Numbered from the stretch's first letter, positions 1-7,605 are shown. The stretch is DNA of 64,000 nucleotides from Wolbachia endosymbiont (group B) of Hofmannophila pseudospretella (GCF_964028515.1 NZ_OZ034788.1:682001-746000); one strand, 5' to 3'. Made by a program: numbers and translations. Notes: generated from the letters alone by a model not told the origin.

Positions 1-29
1 GCAAAATAAGATAGACAAAAAAAGTATAA

Positions 30-891
30 GAGCCTGTACGTGATCTCAAAAAAGGGATAGAATGAGAGGATAAAGTATATAAAGTAGGATATGCGAAGTT
101 TATATCCAAGTGATATAAGTCGAGAAAAGTTTGAGATTATTGTAGCAGATCTGGAGTCTTGCAGGAAGAGGACAAAGCCAAGAACACTTGATTTATATCA
201 TGTATTTTGTGGAGTGTTATACGTCTTAAAAAGTGGCTGCCAGTGGAGAATGTTACCAAAAGAGTTTCCAAAATGGCGGAATTGTTACGACTATTTTAAG
301 AAGTGGAGTGAAAAAGCAGATGCAAATAAAGAAAGTGTTCTGGAGCTGGTATTAAAAAAAAATAGTTGGCGTGGTCCGACAAAACAATGGTCGGAAAGAA
401 AAAACCAGCTTCTGCATAATTGATGCACAAAGCGTAAAAAATGCAGATACTGCTGAAGAAAAAGGCTATGATGCAGGCAAAAAGGTTTCAGGAATAAAAC
501 GCCATATTGCGGTAGATACACAAGGTTTACCCCACGCAATTTATATAACAACGGCAGAAATAACTGATCGTAGTAGCGCTGTGAGAATGGTTAAAAATGC
601 TAAAGAAAACCTATCTGAAGTTAAAAATATACTAGTTGATGCTGGCTACACAGGAGAAAATTTTGCAACACAAATAAAAGCAACTATTGGCGCTACCGTT
701 GAAGTAATAAAGCGAAACGAATTACACACCTTTGTCGTATTGCCGAAAAGATGGGTTGTTGAGAGATCTTTTGCTTGGTTGCAAAAATGTAGGCGATTGT
801 GGAAAAATTGCGAGCGGAAACTCAACACTAGCCTGCAAATGGTCGTTCTTGCTTTCGCTGCTTTGCTTCTGAAAAGATTATGAACAGGCTC
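30..891 (+). mobile_element. IS5-family (IS1031-type) insertion sequence
   Basis: The element is 862 bp. It is bounded by imperfect inverted ends GAGCCTGTAC (30-39) and GAACAGGCTC (882-891), and flanked by a 3-base direct repeat TAA at 27-29 and 892-894. That is the TNA-type duplication typical of the IS1031 group. Inside is one transposase split over two overlapping frames. The intact ends and flanks show a clean insertion. It is nested inside an older repeat, so it arrived later than that repeat. Confidence 0.85.
91..883 (+). CDS. IS5-family transposase, two overlapping frames (91-423 and 371-883)
   Basis: The N-terminal part (91-423, 110 aa) carries the IS5 amino-terminal region (SGCQWRMLPKEFPKW...). 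The C-terminal part (371-883, 170 aa) carries the DDE core: IIDAQSVK (first Asp), LVDAGYTGE (second Asp) and WVVERSFAWLQKCRR (Glu). Similarity to the family passes from frame 1 to frame 2 near a run of nine A at 354-362. A +1 (or -2) shift there gives one continuous protein. Wolbachia IS5 elements are known with two overlapping ORFs, so programmed frameshifting is plausible. A simple inactivating indel in the homopolymer is the alternative. Confidence 0.8.
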
Positions 892-1219
892 TAAGAGAGA
901 AATCGGTGTCATGCAAGTAGCTGACATAGGTTCCTTTATAATGCCAGTGCTCAGACACTGATTTTTGATCGAAAATGTTGTCTTGTTTGTGATGAATTTT
1001 CCAGTGTCGCGCATTGATCATTTTTTTCTATAGTTGTCTTTTCTCGTCTACCTTATTTTGCTAACCGGCTCTACCTACCCAGATGCTTCTGAGAATTTCT
1101 TAAACATTTATAGCTCATACAAAACCCGGTCTGACTGTCATAAAGGCTTGCATGACCGCTTCAGCAAGATAACGTTCGCACTACTTCAAATTCTAATTTT
1201 CAACTTAAAGAGGTACATA

Positions 1220-1510
1220 ATGTCAAATAACTTCAATTTCAAAGAATTTTTTCACCATCATGAAGCAAATAGCACTTTAGATGATATACAAAGGTACTTC
1301 ATACTGTGGCAATCAGTGATATCACAGGCAACGATTGATGCAGCAAGTAACTGTAAAAAAACAGAAAGCTTGGTAGAGAAACGTAAAGCAACTTCCTGGC
1401 TGTCAGACTTTAGTCAAGATTTTGTTGAAACATGTATACTGGCTGACTGCGATCCGTTATACGTAAAAAATAAAATACAGCCAATTTTAAAAAAGATAAA
1501 GCCCTTTTAA
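1220..1510 (+). CDS. small hypothetical protein, possibly phage/GTA-derived
   Basis: This 96-residue protein begins MSNNFNFKEFF. I chose the ATG at 1220 because AAAGAGG lies just upstream (about 1207-1213); the frame is open further upstream only through repeat sequence. There is no signal peptide or membrane segment. The C-terminal half contains a W-L-x(3)-F-x(2)-D-F-x(2)-x-C-x(2)-A-x-x-D-P-x-x-V pattern. It reminds me of small phage or GTA head proteins (type 'WL..DF..VC..A..DP..V'), but the likeness is weak. Its stop codon overlaps that of the convergent gene by four bases (TTAA, 1507-1510). Function unknown. Confidence 0.55.
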   Translation: MSNNFNFKEFFHHHEANSTLDDIQRYFILWQSVISQATIDAASNCKKTESLVEKRKATSWLSDFSQDFVETCILADCDPLYVKNKIQPILKKIKPF

Positions 1511-2061
1511 TGAGGTTTACCCCTCTCACCAAGAAAAATATCATTTAATCTTTTTTCTATAGCTTCATCTATATCTTGGATTAATAGCTGCTTTATCATA
1601 TTCACTTTCCGTTCTGCCTCTTGAAGATTATTGTTACCGTAACTGTTCTTATTACTATAACCATAACTACTGCCATTTGGTTTATTACTCATTTTTCTTC
1701 TTGTGCTGAGTATCTGAACTATCTTCTGCTTGAAAAAAGACTTCCAGCCTGTGCTAGGAAATAATTTATAGAGAAAATGTGGAGTAAGAAACGCTACTAA
1801 TATTCTAATAGAAACTCCATAACCCAAATCATCTCTATTTTCATAATACCATTTTAAATATTGATATAAATGGTAAAATGCATTTTTGAAAGAGCTAAAT
1901 TCTACAGCATACCAAAAGCCACTGGTGAGAAACATGAGCATAATGCTCGATGTATAAAGATACAGAGTGAAAAGAAATAGCTTAACAACTATATCTTTCA
2001 AACTGCCCAGTATGTAATTAAATAACCTTAATTTATAAAAAAGTGATATCATTTTACGCAA
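1507..2061 (-). CDS. hypothetical membrane protein
   Basis: 184 residues. Two to three hydrophobic stretches lie in the first 115 residues (around 25-50 and 85-100), followed by a basic patch (FFKQKIVQ...STRRK). A Ser/Asn/Gly/Tyr-rich linker (NGSSYGYSNKNSYGNNN) and a short amphipathic charged C-terminus complete it. This suggests an inner-membrane protein with a cytosolic tail. I do not recognise the family. It lies between a convergent small gene and tRNA-Gln on the same strand. Confidence 0.55.
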   Translation of the reverse strand: MRKMISLFYKLRLFNYILGSLKDIVVKLFLFTLYLYTSSIMLMFLTSGFWYAVEFSSFKNAFYHLYQYLKWYYENRDDLGYGVSIRILVAFLTPHFLYKLFPSTGWKSFFKQKIVQILSTRRKMSNKPNGSSYGYSNKNSYGNNNLQEAERKVNMIKQLLIQDIDEAIEKRLNDIFLGERGKPH

Positions 2062-2070
2062 ACTTCAATA

Positions 2071-2145
2071 TGGCTGGGGTGGAAGGATTCGAACCTTCGC
2101 GTGGCGGTATCAAAAACCGCTGCCTTACCACTTGGCTACACCCCA
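2071..2145 (-). tRNA. tRNA-Gln (anticodon TTG)
   Basis: Read on the minus strand the gene starts TGGGGTGTAGCCAAG. It has a 7-bp acceptor stem (TGGGGTG/CACCCCA), the anticodon loop TTTTGAT between GCGGT and ACCGC stems giving anticodon TTG, and a TTCGAATC T-loop. The 3' CCA is encoded (plus-strand TGG at 2071-2073). Its 5' end overlaps the last 10 bases of cutA on the same strand, and the cutA stop codon TAG is bases 8-10 of the tRNA. Confidence 0.95.
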
Positions 2146-2474
2146 ATATTGTTTATATCAATAACATTATTAACCCAATTAGTAAAAGATTTATTCGCTT
2201 TTCCTATGGGTATTATCACAACGGCTGGTTGATCATAAGAATGCATTGCCTCGATTTTTTCTACAATCTTATCAGTTTGATCATTCCTGCTCTTCATAAT
2301 TGCCACTACTTCACAATTACTATTAACTTTACCTTCCCATAGATACAGAGAATTTACCTCAGGAAATATATTTACACACACAATTAACTTCTCATTTAAC
2401 AATTCTTCAGAAATAGCCTTAGCCTCTTTCAAGCTTGAAAAAGTTGTATAGACTAAAACTAAATTACTCATCAA
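2136..2474 (-). CDS. cutA: CutA-like divalent cation tolerance protein
   Basis: About 112 residues, the usual length of CutA1, a small trimeric ferredoxin-like protein linked to divalent metal tolerance. It shows the family features: VYTTFSSLKEAKAISEELLNEKLIVCVNIFP near the start, then SLYLWEGKVN, and EAMHSYDQPAVVIIPI near the C-terminus. The start is either the first ATG (2474) or the adjacent ATG at 2471. The stop lies inside tRNA-Gln, which may link the two transcripts. Confidence 0.9.
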   Translation of the reverse strand: MMSNLVLVYTTFSSLKEAKAISEELLNEKLIVCVNIFPEVNSLYLWEGKVNSNCEVVAIMKSRNDQTDKIVEKIEAMHSYDQPAVVIIPIGKANKSFTNWVNNVIDINNIGV

Positions 2475-2587
2475 ACGCTAAATAAATGCACTTCACTATA
2501 CTTCACTTAGATTTATTCATCAAGAGAAAATAGAAGAGACTTCTTCAGTGCTTGACACACAGAAATTGAAGATGTCATTTAGTAGCT

Positions 2588-2712
2588 CTCCTCTTGTCAT
2601 CCCAGTACTTAGACACTGGGATCCATTTTTTCATCTAGATGCCAGCATCAAGTGCTGGAATGACATAGTGGAATGTTATCCAAGTAGCTGACACTGGAAT
2701 CCAGCTTTCATT
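2588..2712. repeat. Wolbachia-type palindromic small repeat cluster
   Basis: The stretch contains GTCATCCCAGTACTTAGACACTGGGATCCA and nearby inverted partners (CCAGCATCAAGTGCTGGAATGACA; CAAGTAGCTGACACTGGAATCCAGC). The arms can fold into hairpins. Related units occur at about 905-962, 7524-7600, 21660-21705 and 63583-63700. All are intergenic. They resemble the short palindromic repeats scattered in Wolbachia genomes. Confidence 0.65.
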
Positions 2713-2746
2713 AGAAATGTTGATTACTTTTATGCTAATAATTTTA

Positions 2747-3226
2747 CTATTCTGCCGAACGGACACAATTGCATATAGTATAGTCTTTAGTTTTAGTGAG
2801 AATAGTTTTATTCCACTGATCAAGGAGTGCTAAATTGAAATACGTATCACCTTTATAAGTTTTATGCATTTCAGTCATAATAAATTCTGAGATTAGGTTA
2901 TGCTCTAAAAAAAGGTGTGCTATTTGTGCCCCACCAATCACAAAGACTTGAGAACTACTTTGAATTGACAGAAATTCTTGCATGGAAGAGACAACAGTAC
3001 ATTTTGGGCCTCTATTAAAACACTTGTTACGGGAGAAAACAATAGGTGTACGATTCTTTAGTATGCTCTGAGGCACGGTTTCAAATGTCTTTCTTCCCAT
3101 CACAATAACTTGCTTGTCGGTTACTTGACAAAAATGTTTAAACTCACTTGGATAACGCCAGGGCAAATCATTATTTATTCCAATTACCCCATTAGGGTCA
3201 ACAGCCATAATTCCAATAATCTTCAT
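2747..3226 (-). CDS. folA: dihydrofolate reductase
   Basis: 159 residues, the normal DHFR length. The enzyme reduces dihydrofolate to tetrahydrofolate with NADPH. Visible motifs are GIMAVDPNGVIGINNDLPW at the N-terminus (substrate loop), an acidic residue in SEFKHF at the position of E. coli Asp27, VIVMGRKTFE, and the NADPH-binding VIGGAQIAHLFL. Its ATG overlaps the folKP stop (3223-3226), so it is the last gene of the folate operon. Confidence 0.95.
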   Translation of the reverse strand: MKIIGIMAVDPNGVIGINNDLPWRYPSEFKHFCQVTDKQVIVMGRKTFETVPQSILKNRTPIVFSRNKCFNRGPKCTVVSSMQEFLSIQSSSQVFVIGGAQIAHLFLEHNLISEFIMTEMHKTYKGDTYFNLALLDQWNKTILTKTKDYTICNCVRSAE

Positions 3227-4476
3227 CCCTTTAAGACAGCTTGGGCTACAAAAAATCTCATGTGGTCGCGTACATTATGCACTCTAAGGAAATCAACCTT
3301 ATTTTGCAGTATAGCAGATGTAGCAATTGTTTCTAAATCTCTATTAGAGGGAGATTCTATGGAAAAAGAGGAAATAAATGACTTTCTGGAATGGCCAACT
3401 AAAACCTTGCAGCCAAAATTTTGTAAAGTTTCTATACTGCGTAAAATCTGAATATTCTGATACATAGATTTGCCAAAACCAATACCAGGATCAATAATTA
3501 TTGAACTTTCATCAAAACCAAGGGCAAGTAACCTATTAATGCTCTCCTCTGCCCAATTATTTATGATATCAATTGGGTCAATATCATGTGGAATAATATT
3601 GTCCTTATGTGGTGGTATCGAAAGTGAATGCATAATAACGACACTACACCCACTACTAGCAATCGCTTTTAGAGTATGATCATTCAGATCTCCCTTCTGA
3701 TCATTTACCCAGGCAATGTTGTAGTGCTTCAAAACGTTTAAAATAACGTCTGGCCAAAAACTATCAATGCTGACTTCAATATCACCATTTTTCATATAGT
3801 CGCTAAGATTATCAAGTACTGGTTTTAGACGTTCATACTCTTCCTCTGGCGTCTTTATTGAAGCTCCAGGCCTTGTTGATTGAGCTCCAAGATCAACTAT
3901 GCTTGCACCATCTGATACCAGCTGCAATGCCTGCTTGGTTGCTCGATTCGCATCATAATAAAGACCACCATCTGAAAATGAATCAGGGGTAATATTGACG
4001 ATACCCATAAGCTTTGGTGAAAGCGTAAAACTCTTTGAAAAACAGTCTTGAACATTGAAAGCAAAGGTTTTGTTAACCATTGCCATCAAGTGGAGCAAAA
4101 ATGGTCTATTTACTAATTCTGGGTGAGGAATTTTAAGGTCAGGCGTATCAAGCGTTAAGTCATCCAATAACAAAATATCTAAATCAATAACACGAGGTGC
4201 CCATTTTTCATGAGTCTGTGGACGACCAATGTCACATTCGATTTGTTTTAAGCCTTTTAGTAGCTCCTCAGGAGAAGAAGAACAACTTCCATAGACAATC
4301 ATGTTGAGAAATGGCTTGTTCCAATCAGGTGGAGCACCATTTGGTAAAATAGCCTTAGTTTCTAGAATGATCGAAGACTTTAAGTCTTTTAAATAGCGCT
4401 TCTTTAGTAACTCAGTAGCTCTTTGTAAATGGGAAAGGCGATTACCTATATTTGATCCAATAGAAATATAGATCAT
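3223..4476 (-). CDS. folKP: HPPK-DHPS fusion (folK-folP)
   Basis: 417 residues with two fused folate enzymes. Residues 1-about 140 are 6-hydroxymethyl-dihydropterin pyrophosphokinase (ISIGSNIGNR at the start; WAPRVIDLDILL at 92-103). From about 156 comes dihydropteroate synthase (LMGIVNITPDSFSDGG at 156-171; IDPGIGFGKS; GHSRKSF). The fused enzyme activates the pterin and then condenses it with p-aminobenzoate. It overlaps folB by four bases at 4473-4476 and folA by four at 3223-3226, a translationally coupled operon. The fusion also occurs in other Rickettsiales and in chlamydiae. Confidence 0.95.
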   Translation of the reverse strand: MIYISIGSNIGNRLSHLQRATELLKKRYLKDLKSSIILETKAILPNGAPPDWNKPFLNMIVYGSCSSSPEELLKGLKQIECDIGRPQTHEKWAPRVIDLDILLLDDLTLDTPDLKIPHPELVNRPFLLHLMAMVNKTFAFNVQDCFSKSFTLSPKLMGIVNITPDSFSDGGLYYDANRATKQALQLVSDGASIVDLGAQSTRPGASIKTPEEEYERLKPVLDNLSDYMKNGDIEVSIDSFWPDVILNVLKHYNIAWVNDQKGDLNDHTLKAIASSGCSVVIMHSLSIPPHKDNIIPHDIDPIDIINNWAEESINRLLALGFDESSIIIDPGIGFGKSMYQNIQILRSIETLQNFGCKVLVGHSRKSFISSFSIESPSNRDLETIATSAILQNKVDFLRVHNVRDHMRFFVAQAVLKG

Positions 4477-4850
4477 TCTTGCAATTCATTACAGTAAGTA
4501 AAAAAAACGCCCCCATGCACACCAGGAACTGGTGGTGCGATTTTGTGAGTAGTCACCCTGACAGAATGCTCTTTTTGCATAAAAAGGTCGTTAATCATCC
4601 TGTATATATCATGAGTTAAATGCTCGATTAAATTAAATTGCTTGCCCTGAACAAGAGATTGAATATTTTGCACTACTTCCAAATAGCAGATAGTATCTTT
4701 AAGTTGATCAGTTGTAAGCCCTGAAGGAGGAGATTTAAAAGTGAAATCAACATCAATACTCACCAATTGGGGAGAAAACTTCTCTTCTGCACTACATCCC
4801 AAATGAACCCAAAGCCGTAAATCAGATATAAGAAGATTACATGCTACCAC
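4473..4850 (-). CDS. folB: dihydroneopterin aldolase
   Basis: 125 residues, the usual FolB length. The enzyme splits dihydroneopterin to 6-hydroxymethyl-dihydropterin, the substrate of the next gene product. Family features are LRLWVHLGCSAEEKFSPQLVSIDVDF (substrate-binding first strand), TIDYxxV-like CYLEVVQ, and NLIEHLTHDI with the conserved Glu. The C-terminal PPVPGVHGGVFF carries the region where FolB usually has a catalytic Lys (here HKIAPPVPG). It lies 22 bases after the CADD-like gene on the same strand. Confidence 0.92.
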   Translation of the reverse strand: MVACNLLISDLRLWVHLGCSAEEKFSPQLVSIDVDFTFKSPPSGLTTDQLKDTICYLEVVQNIQSLVQGKQFNLIEHLTHDIYRMINDLFMQKEHSVRVTTHKIAPPVPGVHGGVFFTYCNELQE

Positions 4851-4872
4851 TGAATTTAGTATCTACTTATAA

Positions 4873-5532
4873 TTAATGACAAACATCAACATTCATCATG
4901 CCATCAAGAAAACCCCATAAGAGTTTTGCTCCTTTTTTAGCGCCTTGCATGACTTTCTCTTGCTCTTCTTCGCTTAAATCTGCAATAAGGTTTGCACATT
5001 CTTCAGAATGCCACTCATCAGCTTCCATATGAACGGTAAAAAATTTGAGAGGACGTTCGTCGTTTATTGAATAGTGTTTTTTCAGACCCTCAATTTTAGA
5101 TTTAGAAACCTCTGGAGTTTGACGTTCATAAGCGTACAGAGCTCCAAGACCTGCTGCAAAATCTGATTTTACAATGTCAAAATAACCATCAACTAATTCT
5201 CGTGTCTCCTTAATTTGTGCATTTTCACAAAGCTCTGAACGTGCTACTCCCAGTCCTTCAGCAAAACGCTGCCATAATTCTGGGTGATTCTCGTCACCTT
5301 GTTCTTCCTCTATTAAATTACCAAGTAAAACTTGCCGCATTTTCAAATTCGGACACAAGGAATGTATACCGCTGATATAACGAGGAAAAGCAGCAACATG
5401 GTGATAATATTCCTTAGCATAGGTTTGCAGAGCCTGCAGGCTTAAGCTACCTTCATTCCATGACTCGTAAAATGGGTGTTTTAATAAGTGAAAACTATCT
5501 AATTGATTATTAAGTGATTGAACAAATGTCAT
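4873..5532 (-). CDS. CADD-like di-metal oxygenase (TENA/PqqC-like), probable p-aminobenzoate synthase
   Basis: 219 residues of the heme-oxygenase-like/TENA-PqqC fold. It matches the chlamydial CADD protein (CT610), which makes p-aminobenzoate independently of PabABC. The six metal ligands of CADD have counterparts here: E76 and H83 (EEEQGDENH), E136 (LYAYE), and H168, D172 and H175 (HMEADEWH). The self-sacrificed Tyr27 of CADD aligns with Y22 (FYESW) and its Lys152 with K146. It is the first gene of a tight operon with folB-folKP-folA, as expected for the enzyme supplying pABA to DHPS. The ligand alignment is by eye. Confidence 0.88.
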   Translation of the reverse strand: MTFVQSLNNQLDSFHLLKHPFYESWNEGSLSLQALQTYAKEYYHHVAAFPRYISGIHSLCPNLKMRQVLLGNLIEEEQGDENHPELWQRFAEGLGVARSELCENAQIKETRELVDGYFDIVKSDFAAGLGALYAYERQTPEVSKSKIEGLKKHYSINDERPLKFFTVHMEADEWHSEECANLIADLSEEEQEKVMQGAKKGAKLLWGFLDGMMNVDVCH

Positions 5533-5713
5533 AAATAAACACTAAATTGTTTTAGGCTACGTTTAGGTTTATCAAATGTCAAGAGGCATTTCTCACTACT
5601 ACTTTAATTCCAATACATATAAAGATAGATGCGTTATTGGTTAATTTTTTAGTAAAAATTGATTTTTTTAAAAGTTCCATGTATTATTAGATCAGTGTAG
5701 TGAAAAACGCAAA

Positions 5714-6835
5714 ATGAAGGTAACAGAAGAAAACACAATAAAAACTAGGGAAGAGTTCGTAGAAGTTCAAAATGGAATGCGAATTCAAAAGATAGTGATG
5801 TCAAACTCGAAGAGCAGTGCAGATAGCAGAAAGAAAAAGCATATAGTTTACTTTCCAGGGCTTACATATACTTTTGAAAAAGAGCCAGATGAAGACAAAA
5901 GTGAATGGAATTGGGCAGCTGAAGCAGGTATGGATGTTCACCTTATTAATTTTCCTGGTTCTGGAAAAAGCAAAGGCCATTCTTTAAACGGTCGAAATCG
6001 AGTAAATGCAGGAATTGAAGTCATTTCAGATCTTCTAAAGCAAGGCATTCACCCAGACAATATAGTACTGTATGGAAGCTGTGCTGGAGGACCAATAGCT
6101 GCGGAGGTTTATAAAAAGTTTAAAAAAGATGACAATATTCATTTAAGATGCATTATCAATAAATCCTTTAGCTCATTCAAAAAACTTGTAGTGAAATTAC
6201 TACACATATCAAAACCTAAATGGCTATTTCCTCCTATAATAAAATTCATACTCAAATGCTTTGGTTGGCACTTTAAGCCACATACAATAGTAAACGATAT
6301 TACTCCATACACAATTTGTTTTAATCTAGAGAACGATGGCTTTATTAGTAAGCAGGCAAATATAGGTACTAAAATTTCTGATATAGAAAAAAGTCATAGG
6401 AAAAAAAACTACCAAAAAAAAGAAACTTTTGAAGGTTTTGAGCAATACAAAGAGTTTTTCATGAAACATGCCAACTTAGCTAAAATAAAAAACCTTGAAC
6501 CTGAAGTTGGAATAATGAGAAAATGCTGGAATAAGTTTCTATCGTTACTACCTATTAAGGCAGATGATATTCACTTTTCTCCGATTACAGAATTGTGCTC
6601 ATCAAGTGAACACAAATACACTCTTCCTGAGCTAACTTCACTCTTTTTAGAATTCACAGATGATTACTTCAAAAAGAAGGGCTCGCTCAATCAGAAGATA
6701 AAAACAGAAGTGATATTTGAAAAGAATAGTGAAAAAGAAATAGAGGAAAAGAAACAGTATTTTACCAATTTAAAGAATTATTCAATAAGTCAGAGTATAT
6801 CTAAAAAGCTAACATCTCTGCAAATATTGAAATAA
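5714..6835 (+). CDS. alpha/beta-hydrolase-like protein with Cys nucleophile elbow
   Basis: 373 residues, no signal peptide. The N-terminal part has a typical alpha/beta-hydrolase order: IVYFPGLTYTF (oxyanion strand, about 44-54), VHLINFPGSGKSKG (75-88) and LYGSCAGGPIAAE (119-131). The nucleophile elbow reads G-S-C-A-G, putting a Cys (C123) where serine is usual, as in dienelactone hydrolases. After residue 215 the protein becomes Lys/Glu-rich and unlike classical hydrolases. The nearest family I can think of is the hydrolase-like effectors of Legionella and chlamydiae. No good Shine-Dalgarno is visible. It stands alone between divergent genes. Confidence 0.6.
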   Translation: MKVTEENTIKTREEFVEVQNGMRIQKIVMSNSKSSADSRKKKHIVYFPGLTYTFEKEPDEDKSEWNWAAEAGMDVHLINFPGSGKSKGHSLNGRNRVNAGIEVISDLLKQGIHPDNIVLYGSCAGGPIAAEVYKKFKKDDNIHLRCIINKSFSSFKKLVVKLLHISKPKWLFPPIIKFILKCFGWHFKPHTIVNDITPYTICFNLENDGFISKQANIGTKISDIEKSHRKKNYQKKETFEGFEQYKEFFMKHANLAKIKNLEPEVGIMRKCWNKFLSLLPIKADDIHFSPITELCSSSEHKYTLPELTSLFLEFTDDYFKKKGSLNQKIKTEVIFEKNSEKEIEEKKQYFTNLKNYSISQSISKKLTSLQILK

Positions 6836-6850
6836 GTGTTTCTTTTGTGA

Positions 6851-7096
6851 TTAAAAAAACATTGCATCTAGAGTATCTGCCATAAGTGATAATTTTGTGC
6901 TTTCATCATAGAGATTGTTTTCACTAGCTAATAATTTCTCACTAATTTGTGGATAAAGTTTAGAAACGTACTTCTCATAGCATTTATCTAGGCATTTTTG
7001 GTCTGTCCGTTTTGCTTTGTAGGAATGGCATTTCTGCTTACATTGATTATATCTAAATTCAATCCCTTTCTCTTTGTTTGATGCTTGTTGTTCCAT
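6851..7096 (-). CDS. small twin-CX3C protein
   Basis: 81 residues from the ATG at 7096 (MEQQASNKEK); an upstream in-frame ATG at 7132 would add a short hydrophobic leader (MLILIAFKLKNI). It is strongly charged and helical. Its four cysteines form two CX3C motifs (CKQKC and CLDKC) separated by 11 residues, the spacing seen in mitochondrial small Tim and CHCH-like helical hairpin proteins. Such motifs form two disulfides in an oxidising compartment. With the longer start it might be exported. Family not recognised, function unknown. Confidence 0.6.
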   Translation of the reverse strand: MEQQASNKEKGIEFRYNQCKQKCHSYKAKRTDQKCLDKCYEKYVSKLYPQISEKLLASENNLYDESTKLSLMADTLDAMFF

Positions 7097-7235
7097 AATA
7101 TTCTTCAATTTAAATGCTATTAATATTAGCATACAAATATGAACATTATGCTAATATCATTACTTTTTAGGTATACATGGCAAATTTATGCCTGGAAACA
7201 GTTTTTGGTTATTTCCTAGATTTTCTTTATAAAAA

Positions 7236-7497
7236 CCAAAGGCGCCAGTTGGTTTTTATTAGCTAAGGTAAAGGTCAAATATCTGGAATTCTGAACATAA
7301 AATCCTCCTGTATAAAAAGATTAGAAAAAAATGCAGCGCATATATGACAGACGTGTATATACGCTGAAAAAGATACGCTACGTTTTTTATTGAAAAGTTA
7401 ATTGAAAGTCTGCAGACAAAGATAAATTTTTGAGCTCTTAAAATATCTCTAACTTTAATTATAATTAGATTGAAAATACGCGGAAGTAATTTTTTTT
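7236..7497 (+). repeat. dispersed non-coding repeat, copy A (about 260 bp)
   Basis: From GGCGCC (7241) to the T-run near 7497 this stretch matches 40702-40960 in the same orientation along its length. It includes GGTCAA-TATCTGGAATTCTG, TGCAGCGCA, AGATACGCTACG, AGTCTGCAGACAAAGATA and GAGCTCTTAAAATATCTCTAACT. Substitutions and small indels are spread through it. A minus-strand frame is open in this copy (7259-7516) but not in the other, so the conserved thing is not a protein. It could be a small RNA gene or a decayed mobile element. Confidence 0.7.
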
Positions 7498-7523
7498 GAC
7501 AATAGATTTCTTTCATAACCAGG

Positions 7524-7605
7524 CGTCATCCCAGCTGGGATCCAATAAGAAAACCGCGCTGGAACTTTTGAATTCCAGTTATGCAAGGAATCTAATATCA
7601 TGGAG
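7524..7605. repeat. palindromic small repeat, degenerate copy
   Basis: GTCATCCCAGCTGGGATCCAA is a short self-complementary core (ATCCCAGCTGGGAT) of the same family as 2588-2712. It is followed by CGCTGGAACTTTTGAATTCCAG, another imperfect hairpin. The rest of 7605-7685 shows no gene. Confidence 0.5.

Larger units (their letters stand above)
1..1063. repeat. MITE-like inverted-repeat unit interrupted by IS5
   Basis: The first 26-28 bases (GCAAAATAAGATAGAC...) recur as a reverse complement at about 1031-1063 (...GTCTACCTTATTTTGC). The two ends bracket the IS5 element (30-891) plus about 170 bases of non-coding sequence. Without the IS and its 3-base duplication the unit would be about 198 bases. 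A third copy of the same end lies at 21592-21625. No protein is encoded in 895-1030, which instead holds a degenerate copy of the palindromic GTCAT/AGTAGCTGACA/CAGTGC repeat seen elsewhere in the window. The left boundary coincides with the window edge, so its true limit is unknown. Confidence 0.5.

Noticed and set aside
6851..7096. Direct homology to mitochondrial small Tim proteins
   Set aside because: Only the Cys spacing matches; the rest of the sequence does not, so I treat it as resemblance, not homology.
7259..7516. 85-codon minus-strand ORF within repeat copy A
   Set aside because: The frame is not kept in copy B, and the product resembles no family.
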